NCBI GenBank assembly: GCA_030765045.1
Contig: CM060968.1
Coordinates: 110,015,404 to 110,079,403 of the forward strand
Reading direction: 5' to 3'
From: Tenodera sinensis
Lineage: Eukaryota > Arthropoda > Insecta > Mantodea > Mantidae
DNA length: 64,000 nucleotides
Shown here: piece by piece, positions 27,271 through 39,041 of the stretch
Position numbering within the stretch: position 1 is the stretch's first letter
How the letters are laid out: every line of letters starts with the position of its first letter
Made by a program: the position numbers and the translations under genes
The notes under the pieces: generated by a model
The model's input: the letters and a program-made list of their open reading frames with translations, nothing else
The model's database searches: none
Told to the model about the DNA's origin: nothing

Positions 27271-29210
27271 CTCACTAGTAGTAGTATTCGCTAATCGAAA
27301 TCTCATGCATTCGAATGCAAGTTCTCGGATACTGTCACTCACTAGTAGTAGTATCCGCAAATCGAAATTTCATGCATTCGAATGCAATTGTTCGGATACT
27401 GTCACTCACTAGTAGTAGTATTCGCTAATCGAAATTTCATGCATTCGAATGCAATAATTCGTATACTGTCACTCACTAGTAGTAGTATTCGCTAATCGAA
27501 ATCTCATGCACTTGAATGCAAGTTCTCGGATACTGTCACTCACTAGTAGTAGTATCCGCTAATCGAAATTTCATGCACTCGAATGCAATTGTTCGTATAC
27601 TGTCACTCACTAGTAGTAGTATTCGCTAATCGAAATTTCATGCATTCGAATGCAATAATTCGGATACTGTCACTCACTAGTAGTAGTATTCGCTAATTGA
27701 AATTTCATGCATTCGAATGCAAGTTCTCGAATACTGTCACTCACTAGTAGTAGTATTCGCTAATCGAAATCTCATGCATTCGAATGCAAGTTCTCGTATA
27801 CTGTCACTCACTAGTAGTAGTATCCGCTAATCGAAATTTCATGCACTCGAATGCAATTATTCGGATACTGTCACTCACTAGTAGTAGTATTCGCTAATCG
27901 AAATTTCATGCATTCGAATGCAATAATTCGGATACTGTCACTCATTAGTAGTAGTATTCGCTAATCGAAATCTCATGAATTCGAATGCAAGTTCTCGGAT
28001 ACTGTCACTCACTAGTAGTAGTATTCGCTAATCGAAATCTCTTGCGTTCGAATGCAATAATTCGGATACTGTCACTCACTAGTAGTAGTATTCGCTAATC
28101 AAAATCTCATGCACTCGAATGCAAGTTCTCGGATACTGTCACTCACTAGTAGTAGTATTCGCTAATCGATATCTCATGCATTCGAATGCAAGTTCTCGGA
28201 TACTGTCACTCACTAGTAGTAGTATTCGCAAATCGAAATCTCTTGCATTCGAATGCAAGTTCTCGGATACTGTCACTCACTAGTAGTAGTATTCGCTAAT
28301 CGAAATCTCATGCATTCGACTGCAAGTTCTGGGATACTGTCACTCACTAGTAGTAGTATTCGCTAATCGAAATCTCTTCCATTCGAATGCAATAATTCGG
28401 ATACTGTCACTCACTAGTAGTAGTATTCGCTAATCGAAATCTCTTGCATTCGAATGCAAGTTCTCGGATACTGTCACTCACTAGTAGTAGTATTCGCTAA
28501 TCGAAATCTCTTGCATTCGAATGCAATAATTCGGATACTGTCACTCTCTAGTAGTAGTATTCGCTAATCGAAATTTCATGCATTCGAATGCAATAATTCG
28601 GATACTGTCACTCACTAGTAGTAGTATTCGGTAATCGAAATCTCATGCATTCGAATGCAAGTTCTCGGATACTGTCACTCACTAGTGGTAGTATTCGCTA
28701 ATCGAATTTTCATGCATTCGAATGCAAGTACTCGGATACTGTCACTCGCTAGTAGTAGTATTCGCTAATCGAAATTTCATGCATTCGAATGCAAGTTCTC
28801 GGATACTGTCACTCACTAGTAATAGTATTCGCTAATCGAAATCTCATGCATTCGAATGCAAGTTCTCGGATACTGTCACTAATAGTAGTATTCGCTAATC
28901 GAAATCTCATGCATTCGAATGCAAGTTCTCGGATACTGTCACTCACTAGTCGTAGTATTCGCTAATCCAAATCTCATGCATTCGAATGCAAGTTCTCGGA
29001 TACTGTCACTCACTAGTAGTAGTATTCGCTAATCGAAATTTCATGCATTCGAATGCAATAATTCGGATACTGTCACTCACTAGTAGTAGTATTCGCTAAT
29101 GGAAATTTCATGCATTCGAATGCAATAATTCGGATACTGTCACTCACTAGTATTAGTATTCGCTAATCGAAATTTCATGCATTCGAATGCAAGTTCTCGG
29201 ATACTGTCAC
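27270..29210 (+). repeat. Island of distal-type monomers inside the proximal array
   Basis: This stretch carries variants otherwise concentrated at 52-64 kb: CATGCACTTGAATG (27,508), CTTGCGTTCG, CGACTGCAAGTTCTGGG (near 28,319), CTCTTCCATTCG, TCACTCTCTAG, ATTCGGTAATCG, TAGTCGTAG followed by ATCCAAATCTC (near 28,950), CTAATGGAAATTTC and TAGTATTAG (29,151). The same variants in the same order reappear at about 51,970-53,660, some 24.4-24.6 kb downstream, with a few monomers lost there. Some flanking units (CATGAATTCG, CGATATCTC, GCAAATCG) also occur near 4.5 and 9.1 kb, so part of the cassette is older. Confidence 0.8.
28870..28932 (+). repeat. 63-bp monomer with a 4-bp deletion
   Basis: The unit reads ACTGTCACTAATAGTAG, lacking one CACT of the usual doubled CACTCACT. 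The copy in the related block near 53,310 keeps the four bases (TCACTCACTAATAG). This is a simple slippage loss private to this site, and the shortest monomer I found. Confidence 0.85.
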
Positions 29211-32200
29211 TCACTAGTAGTAGTATCCGCTAATCGAAATTTCATGCATTCGAATGCAATTATTCGGATACTGTCACTCACTAGTAGTAGTATTCGCTAA
29301 TCGAAATTTCATGCATTCGAATGCAATAATTCGTATACTGTCACTCACTAGTAGTAGTATTCGCTAATCGAAATCTCATGCATTTGAATGCAAGTTCTCG
29401 GATACTGTCACTCACTAGTACTAGTATTAGCTAATCGAAATTTCATGCATTCGAATGCAATAATTCCGATACTGTCACTCACTAGTAGTAGTATTCGCTA
29501 ATTGAAATTTCATGCATTCGAATGCAAGTTCTCGAATACTGTCACTCACTAGTAGTAGTATTCGCTAATCGAAATCTCATGCATTCGAATGCAAGTTCTC
29601 GGATACTGTCACTCACTAGTAGTAGTATCCGCTAATCGAGATCTCATGCATTCGAATGCAATAATTCGCATACTGTCACCCACTAGTAGTAGTTTTCGCT
29701 AATCGAAATTTCATGCATTCGATTGCAATAATTCGGATACTGTCACTCACTAGTAGTAGTATTCGCTAATCGAAATCTCATTCAATCGAATGCAAGTTCT
29801 CGGATACTGTCACTCACTAGTAGTAGTATTCGCTAATCGAAACATCATGCATTCGAATGCAAGTTCTCGGATACTACCACTCACTAGTAGTAGTATTCGC
29901 TAATCGAAATTTCATGCATTTGAATGCAAGTTCTCGGATACTGTCACTCACTAGTAGTAGTATTCGCTAATCGAAATTTCATGCATTCGAATGCAAGTTC
30001 TCGGATACTGTCACTCACTAGTAGTAGTATTCGCTAATCGAAATCCCAGGCATTCGAATGCAAATTCTCGGATACTGTCACTCACTTGTAGTAGTATTCG
30101 CTAATCGAAATTTCATGCATTCGAATTCAATAATTTGGATACTGTCACTCACTAGTAGTAGTATTCGCTAATCGAAATTTCATGCATTCGAATTTAATAA
30201 TTCGGATACTGTCACTCACTAGTAGTAGTATTCGCTAATCGAAATTTCATGCATTCGAATGCAATAATTCGGATACTGTCACTCACAAATAGTGGTATTC
30301 GCTAATCGAAATTTCATACATTCGAATGCAAGTTCTCGGATACTGTCACTCACTAGTAGTAGTATCCGCTAATCGAAATTTCATGCATTCGAATGCAATA
30401 ATTTGGATACTGTCGCTCACTAGTAGTAGTATTCGCTAATCGAAATTTCATGCATTCGAATGCAATAATTCGGATACTGTCACTCACTAGTAGTAGAATT
30501 CGCTATTTGAAATTTCATGCATTCGAGTACATGTTCTCGGATACTGTCACTCACTAGTAGTAGTATTCGCTAATTGAAATTTCATGCATTCGAGTGCAAG
30601 TTCTCGGATACTGTCACTCACTAGTAGCAGTATTCGCTAATTGAAATCTCATGCATTCGAATGCAAGTTCTCGGATACTGTCACTCACTAGTAGTAGTAT
30701 CTGCTAATCGAAATTTCATGCACTCGAATGCAATTATTCGGATACTGTCACTCACTAGTAGTAGTATTCGCTAATCGAAATTTCATGCATTTGAATGCAA
30801 TAATTCGGATACTGTCACTCACTAGTAGTAGTATTCGCTAATCGAAATCTCATGCATTCGAATGCAAGTTCTCGGATACTGTCACTCACTAGTAGTAGTA
30901 TTCGCTAATCAAACTTTCATGCATTCGAATGCAATAATTCGGATACTGTCACTCACTAGTAGTAGTATTCGCTAATCGAAATTTCATGCATTCGAATGCA
31001 ATAATTCGGATACTGTCACTCACTAGTAGTAGTATTCGCTAATCGAAATTTAATGCATTCGAATGCAATAATCGGATACTGTCACTCACTAGTAGCAGTA
31101 TTCGCTAATCGAAATTTCATGCATTCGAATGCAATAATTCCGATACTGTCACTCATTAGTAGTAGTATTCGCTAATCGAAATCTCATGCATTCGAATGCA
31201 AGTTCTCGGATACTGTCACTCACTAGTAGTAGTATTCGCTAATCGAAATTTCATGCATTCGAATGCAATAATTCGGATACTGTCACTCACTAGTAGTAGT
31301 ATTCGCTAATCGAAATTTCATGCACTCGAATGCAATTATTCGGATACTGTCACTCACTAGTAGTAGTATTCGCTAATCGAAATTTCATGCATTTGAATGC
31401 AATAATTGGGATACTGTCACTCACTAGTAGTAGTATTCGCTAATCGAAATCTCATGCATTCGAATGCAAGTTCTCGGATACTGTCACTCACTAGTAGTAG
31501 TATTCGCTAATCAAACCTTCATGCATTCGAATGCAATAATTCGGATACTGTCACTCACTAGTAGTAGTATTCGCTAATCGAAATTTCATGCATTCGAATG
31601 CAATAATTCGGATACTGTCACTCACTAGTAGTAGTATTCGCTAATCGAAATTTAATGCATTCGAATGCAATAATCGGATACTGTCACTCACTAGTAGCAG
31701 TATTCGCTAATCGAAATTTCATGCATTCGAATGCAATAATTCCGATACTGTCACTCATTAGTAGTAGTATTCGCTAATCGAAATCTCATGCATTCGAATG
31801 CAAGTTCTCGGATACTGTCACTCACTAGTAGTAGTATTCGCTAATCGAAATTTCATGCATTCGAATGCAATAATTCGGATACTGTCACTCACTAGTAGTA
31901 GTATTCGCTAATCGAAATTTCATGCATTCGAATGCCATAATTCGGATACTGTCACTCACTAGTAGTAGTATTCGCTAATGGAAATCTCATGCATTCGAAT
32001 GCAATAATTCGGATACTGTCACTCACTAGTAGTAGTATTCGCTAATCGAAATTTCATGCACTCGAATGCAATAATTCGGATACTGTCACTCATTAGTAGT
32101 AGTATTCGCTAACCGAAATCTCATGCAATCGAATGCAAGTTCCCGGATACTGTCACTCACTAGTAGTAGTATTCGCTAATCGAACTCTCTTGCATTCGAA

Positions 32201-32883
32201 TGCAATAATTCGGATACTGTCACTCACTTGTAGTAGTATTCGCTAATCGAAATCTCATGCATTCGAATGCAAGTTCTCGGATACTGTCACTCACTAGTAG
32301 TAGTATTCGCTAATTGAAGTTTCATGCATTCGAATGCAAGTTCTCGGATACTGTCACTCACTAGTAGTAGTATTCGCTAATCGAAATCTCATGCATTCGA
32401 ATGCAAGTACTCGGATACTGTCACTCACTAGTAGTAGTATCCGCTAATCGAAATTTCATGCATTCGAATGCAATTATTCGGATACTGTCACTCACTAGTA
32501 GTAGTATTCGCTAATCGAAATTTCATGCATTCGAATGCAATAATTCGTATACTGTCACTCACTAGTAGTAGTATTCGCTAATCGAAATCTCATGCATTTG
32601 AATGCAAGTTCTCGGATACTGTCACTCACTAGTAGTAGTATTCGCTAATCGAAATTTCATGCATTCGAATGCAATAATTCCGATACTGTCACACACTAGT
32701 AGTAGTATTCGCTAATTGAAATTTCATGGATTCGAATGCAAGTTCTCGAATACTGTCACTCGCTAGTAGTAGTATTCGCTAATCGAAATCTCATTCATTC
32801 GAATGCAAGTTCTCGGTTACTGTCACTCACTAGTAGTAGTATTCGCTAATCGAAATATCATGCATTCGAATGCAAGTTCTCGG
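29211..32883 (+). repeat. Array segment of the proximal higher-order family
   Basis: After the island the order returns to that of 10.8-12.9 kb and 14.5-16.7 kb: TATCCGC with AATTATTCGG, ATTCGTATAC, TATTAGCTAATCG, CGAATACTG, CGAGATCTC, TCACCCAC with TTTTCGC, CTCATTC, TACTACCAC (29,871), CCCAGGC...AAATTC, ATTCAATAATTTGG and so on. Private changes include AACATCATGC, CTCATTCAATCG, CGAATTTAATAATTC and CACAAATAG. The segment contains the 602-bp duplication listed separately. Confidence 0.75.
30690..31900 (+). repeat. 602-bp tandem duplication (9 monomers)
   Basis: The run from the CATGCACTCGAATGCAATTATTCGG unit through the CAAACTTTC unit, the 66-bp TTTAATGC unit and the TCATTAGTAG unit occurs twice. 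The CAAAC markers have their C at 30,914 and 31,516, 602 bp apart. Nine monomers would be 603; the missing base is the one lost in the 66-bp unit. The second copy differs at a few sites, such as CAAACCTTC and AATTGGGATAC. Confidence 0.8.
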
Positions 32884-35226
32884 ATACTACCACTCACTAG
32901 TAGTAGTATTCGCTAATCGAAATTTCATGCATTTGAATGCAAGTCTCGGATACTGTCACTCACTAGTAGTAGTATTCGCTAATCGAAATTTCATGCATTC
33001 GAATGCAAGTTCTCGGATACTGTCACTCACTAGTAGTAGTATTCGCTAATGGAAATCCCATGCATTCGAGTGCAAATTCTCGGATACTGTCACTCACTAG
33101 TAGTAGTATTCGCTAATCGAAATTTCATGCATTCGAATTCAATAATTTGGATACTGTCACTCACTAGTAGTAGTATTCGCTAATCCAAATTTCATGCATT
33201 CGAATTCAATAATTCGGATACTGTCACTCACTAGTAGTAGTATTCGCTAATCGAAATTTCATGCATTCGAATGCAATAATTCGGATACTGTCACTCACTA
33301 ATAGTAGTATTCGCTAATCGAAATTTCATACATTCGAATGCAAGTTCTCGGATACTGTCACTCACTAGTAGTAGTATCCGCTAATCGAAATTTCATGCAT
33401 TCGAATGCAATAATTCGGATACTGTCACTCACTAGTAGTAGTATTCGCCAATCGAAATTTCATGCATTCGAATGCAATAATTTGGATACTGTCGCTCACT
33501 AGTGGTAGTATTCGCTAATCGAAATTTCATGCATTCGAATGCAATAATTCGGATACAGTCACTCACTAGTAGTAGTATTCGCTAATTGAAATTTCATGCA
33601 TTCGAGTGCAAGTTCTCGGATACTGTCACTCACTAGTAGTAGTATTCGCTAATTGAAATTTCATGCATTCGAGTGCAAGTTCTCGGATACTGTCACTCAC
33701 TAGTAGTAGTATTCGCTAATTGAAATCTCATGCATTCGAATGCAAGTTCTCGGATACTGTCACTCACTAGTAGTAGTATCCACTAATCGAAATTTCATGC
33801 ACTCGAATGCAATTATTCGGATACTGTCACTTACTAGTAGTAGTATTCGCTAATCGAAATTTCATGCATTTGAATGCAATAATTCGGATACTGTCACTCA
33901 CTAGTAGTAGTATTCGCTAATCGAAATCTCATGCATTCGAATGCAAGTTCTCGGATACTGTCACTCACTAGTAGTAGTATTCGCTAATCAAACTTTCATG
34001 CATTCGAATGCAATAATTCGGATACTGTCACTCACTAGTAGTAGTATTCGCTAATCGAAATTTCATGCATTCGAATGCAATAATTCGGATACTGTCACTC
34101 ACTAGTAGTAGTATTCGCTAATCGAAATTTAATGCATTCGAATGCAATAATCGGATACTGTCACTCACTAGTAGCAGTATTCGCTAATCGAAATTTCATG
34201 CATTCGAATGCAATAATTCCGATACTGTCACTCATTAGTAGTAGTATTCGCTTATCGAAATCTCATGCATTCGAATGCAAGTTCTCGGATACTGTCACTC
34301 ACTAGTAGTATTATTCGCTAATCGAAATTTCATGCATTCGAATGCAATAATTCGGATACTGTCACTCACTAGTAGTAGTATTCGCTAATCGAAATTTCAT
34401 GCATTCGAATGCCATAATTCGGATACTGTCACTCACTAGTAGTAGTATTCGCTAATCGAAATCTCATGCATTCGAATGCAATAATTCGGATACTGTCACT
34501 CACTAGTAGTAGTATTCGCTAATCGAAATTTCATGCACTCGAATGCAATAATTCGGATACTGTCACTCATTAGTAGTAGTATTCGCTAATCGAAATCTCA
34601 TGCATTCGAATGCAAGTTCCCGGATACTGTCACTCACTAGTAGTAGTATTCGCTAATCGAAATCTCTTGCATTCGAATGCAATAATTCGGATACTGTCAC
34701 TCACTAGTAGTAGTATTCGCTAATCGAAATCTCATGCATTCGAATGCAAGTTCTCGGATACTGTCACTCACTAGTAGTAGTATTCGCTAATTGAAGTTTC
34801 ATGCATTCGAATGCAAGTTCTCGGATACTGTCACTCACTAGTAGTAGTATTCGCTAATTGAAATTTCATGCATTCGAATGCAAGTTCTCGAATACTGTCA
34901 CTCACTAGTAGTAGTATTCGCTAATCGAAATCTCATGCATTCGAATGCAAGTTCTCGGATACTGTCACTCACTAGTAGTAGTATCCGCTAATCGAGATCT
35001 CATGCATTCGAATTCAATAATTCGCATACTGTCACCCACTAGTAGTAGTTTTCGCTAATCGAAATTTCATGCATTCGAATGCTATAATTCGTATACTGTC
35101 ACTCACTAGTAGTAGTATTCGCTAATCGAAATCTCATTCATTCGAATGCAAGTTCTCGGATACTGTCACTCACTAGTAGTAGTATTCGCTAATCGAAATA
35201 TCATGCATTCGAAAGCAAGTTCTCGG
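32884..35226 (+). repeat. Higher-order subtype beta, copy 1
   Basis: Recognised by CATTCGAGTGCAAATTC (GAGTGC at 33,068), TTCGCCAATCG followed by GTCGCTCACTAGTGG, GGATACAGTCAC, and TATCCACTAATCG. A 66-bp unit with AAGTCTCGG at 32,941 recurs in beta copy 2 at 36,823. The block is about 35 monomers, from one TACTACCAC unit to the next. Confidence 0.75.
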
Positions 35227-36740
35227 ATACTACCACTCACTAGTAGTAGTATTCGCTAATCGAAATTTCATGCATTTGAATGCAAGTTCTCGGATACTGT
35301 CACTCACTAGTAGTAGTATTTGCTAATCGAAATCCCATGCATTCGAATGCAAATTCTCGGATACTGTCACTCACTAGTAGTAGTATTCGCTAATCGAAAT
35401 CCCATGCATTCGAATGCAAATTCTCGGATACTGTCACTCACTTGTAGTAGTATTCGCTAATCGAAATTTCATGCATTCGAATTCAATAATTTGGATACTG
35501 TCACTCACTAGTAGTAGTATTCGCTAATCGAAATTTCATGCATTCGAATTCAATAATTCGGATACTGTCACTCACTAGTAGTAGTATTCGCTAATCGAAA
35601 TTTCATGCATTCGAATGCAATAATTCGGATACTGTCACTCACTAATAATGGTATTCGCTAATCGAAATTTCATACATTCGAATGCAAGTTCTCGGATACT
35701 GTCACTCACTAGTAGTAGTATCCGCTAATCGAAATTTCATGCATTCGAATGCAATAATTCGGATACTGTCACTCACTAGTAGTAGTATTCGCTAATCGAA
35801 ATTTCATGCATTCGAATGCAATAATTTGGATACTGTCGCTCACTAGTAGTAGTATTCGCTAATCGAAATTTCATGCATTCGAATGCAATAATTCGGATAC
35901 TGTCACTCACTAGTAGTAGAATTCGCTATTTGAAATTTCATGCATTCGAGTGCATGTTCTCGGATACTGTCACTCACTAGTAGTAGTATTCGCTAATTGA
36001 AATTTCATGCATTCGAGTGCAAGTTCTCGGATACTGTCACTCACTAGTAGTAGTATTCGCTAATTGAAATCTCATGCATTCGAATGCAAGTTCTCGGATA
36101 CTGTCACTCACTAGTAGTAGTATCTGCTAATCGAAATTTCATGCACTCGAATGCAATTATTCGGATACTGTCACTCACTAGTAGTAGTATTCGCTAATCG
36201 AAATTTCATGCATTTGAATGCAATAATTCGGATACTGTCACTCACTAGTAGTAGTATTCGCTAATCGAAATCTCATGCATTCGAATGCAAGTTCTCGGAT
36301 ACTGTCACTCACTAGTAGTAGTATTCGCTAATCAAACTTTCATGCATTCGAATGCAATAATTCGGATACTGTCACTCACTAGTAGTAGTATTCGCTAATC
36401 GAAATTTAATGCACTCGAATGCAATAATCGGATACTGTCACTCACTAGTAGCAGTATTCGCTAATCGAAATTTCATGCATTTGAATGCAATAATTCGGAT
36501 ACTGTCACTCACTAGTAGTAGTATTCGCTAATCGAAATCTCATGCATTCGAATGCAAGTTCTCGGATACTGTCACTCCCTAGTAGTAGTATTCGCTAATC
36601 AAACTTTCATGCATTCGAATGCAATAATTCGGATACTGTCACTCACTAGTAGTAGTATTCGCTAATCGAAATTTCATGCATTCGAATGCAATAATTCGGA
36701 TACTGTCACTCACTAGTAGTAGTATTCGCTAATCGAAATT
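35227..36740 (+). repeat. Higher-order subtype alpha, copy 1
   Basis: Recognised by the preceding CGAAAGCAAGTTC unit, a doubled CCCATGCATTCGAATGCAAATTC unit (near 35,335 and 35,402), CACTTGTAGTAG, TAATAATGG, TTCGCTATTTG and TATCTGCTAATCG. It passes into subtype beta near 36,770. No gene. Confidence 0.7.
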
Positions 36741-39041
36741 TAATGCATTCGAATGCAATAATCGGATACTGTCACTCACTAGTAGTAGTATTCGCTAATC
36801 GAAATTTCATGCATTTGAATGCAAGTCTCGGATACTGTCACTCACTAGTAGTAGTATTCGCTAATCGAAATTTCATGCATTCGAATGCAAGTTCTCGGAT
36901 ACAGTCACTCACTAGTAGTAGTATTCGCTAATCGAAATCCCATGCATTCGAGTGCAAATTCTCGGATACTGTCACTCACTAGTAGTAGTATTCGCTAATC
37001 GAAATTTCATGCATTCGAATTCAATAATTTGGATACTGTCACTCACTAGTAGTAGTATTCGCTAATCGAAATTTCATGCATTCGAATTCAATAATTCGGA
37101 TACTGTCACTCACTAGTAGTAGTATTCGCTAATCGAAATTTCATGCATTCGAATGCAATAATTCGGATACTGTCACTCACTAATAGTAGTATTCGCTAAT
37201 CGAAATTTCATACATTCGAATGCAAGTTCTCGGATACTGTCACTCACTAGTAGTAGTATCCGCTAATCGAAATTTCATGCATTCGAATGCAATAATTCGG
37301 ATACTGACACTCACTAGTAGTAGTATTCGCCAATCGAAATTTCATGCATTCGAATGCAATAATTTGAATACTGTCGCTCACTAGTGGTAGTATTCGCTAA
37401 TCGAAATTTCATGCATTCGAATGCAATAATTCGGATACAGTCACTCACTAGTAGTAGTATTCGCTAATTGAAATTTTATGCATTCGAGTGCATGTTCTCG
37501 GATACTGTCACTCACTAGTAGTAGTATTCGCTAATTGAAATTTCATGCATTCGAGTGCAAGTTCTCGGATACTGTCACTCACTAGTAGTAGTATTCGCTA
37601 ATTGAAATCTCATGCATTCGAATGCAAGTTCTCGGATACTGTCACTCACTAGTAGTAGTATCCACTAATCGAAATTTCATGCACTCGAATGCAATTATTC
37701 GGATACTGTCACTCACTAGTAGTAGTATTCGCTAATCGAAATCTCATGCATTCGAATGCAAGTTCTCGGATACTGTCACTCACTAGTAGTTGTATTCGCT
37801 AATCAAACTTTCATGCATTCGAATGCAATAATTCGGATACTGTCACTCACTAGTAGTAGTATTCGCTAATCGAAATTTAATGCATTCGAATGCAATAATC
37901 GGATACTGTCACTCACTAGTAGCAGTATTCGCTAATCGAAATTTCATGCATTCGAATGCAATAATTCCGATACTGTCACTCATTAGTAGTAGTATTCGCT
38001 TATCGAAATCTCATGCATTCGAATGCAAGTTCTCGGATACTGTCACTCACTAGTAGTAGTATTCGCTAATCGAAATTTCATGCATTCGAATGCAATAATT
38101 CGGATACTGTCACTCACTAGTAGTAGTATTCGCTAATCGAAATTTCATGCATTCGAATGCCATAATTCGGATACTGTCACTCACTAGTAGTAGTATTCGC
38201 TAATCGAAATCTCATGCATTCGAATGCAATAATTCGGATACTGTCACTCACTAGTAGTAGTATTCGCTAATCGAATTTTCATGCACTCGAATGCAATAAT
38301 TCGGATACTGTCACTCATTAGTAGTAGTATTCGCTAATCGAAATCTCATGCATTCGAATGCAAGTTCCCGGATACTGTCACTCAATAGTAGTAGTATTCG
38401 CTAATCGAAATCTCTTGCATTCGAATGCAATAATTCGGATACTGTCACTCACTAGTAGTAGTATTCGCTAATCGAAATCTCATGCATTTGAATGCAAGTT
38501 CTCGGATACTGTCACTCACTAGTAGTAGTATTCGCTAATTGAAGTTTCATGCATTCGAATGCAAGTTCTCGAATACTGTCACTCAGTAGTAATAGTATTC
38601 GCTAATCGAAATCTCATGCATTCGAATGCAAGTTCTCGGATACTGTCACTCACTAGTAGTAGTATTCGCTAATTGAAATTTCATGCATTCGAATGCAAGT
38701 TCTCGAATACTGTCACTCAGTAGAAATAGTATACGCTAATGGAAATCTCATGCATTCGAATGCAAGTTCTCGGATACTGTCACTCACTAGTAGTAGTATC
38801 CGCTAATCGAGATCTCATGCATTCGAATGCAATAATTCGCATACTGTCACCCACTAGTAGTAGTTTTCGCTAATCGAAATTTCATGCATTCGAATGCTAT
38901 AATTCGGATACTGTCACTCACTAGTAGTAGTATTCGCTAATCGAAATCTCATTCATTCGAATGCAAGTTCTCGGATACTGTCACTCACTAGTAGTAGTAT
39001 TCGCTAATCGAAATATCATGCATTCGAAAGCAAGTTCTCGG
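36741..39041 (+). repeat. Higher-order subtype beta, copy 2
   Basis: Carries the beta markers: AAGTCTCGG (36,823), GAGTGCAAATTC (36,950), TTCGCCAATCG, GTCGCTCACTAGTGG, ATACAGTCAC and TATCCACTAATCG. It lacks the CTCATTCATTCG, CGAAATATC and TACTACCAC units that normally open the block, so its 5' end has been replaced by alpha-type monomers. The only open reading frame longer than 60 codons in the window, 36,743-36,931, lies here and is an artefact of two 66-bp units. Confidence 0.7.

Noticed and set aside
36743..36931. 62-codon open reading frame as a protein-coding gene
   Set aside because: It is satellite sequence read in the one open frame of two consecutive 66-bp monomers. The product is a 22-residue repeat with no recognisable domain, and there is no start context or codon signal of its own.
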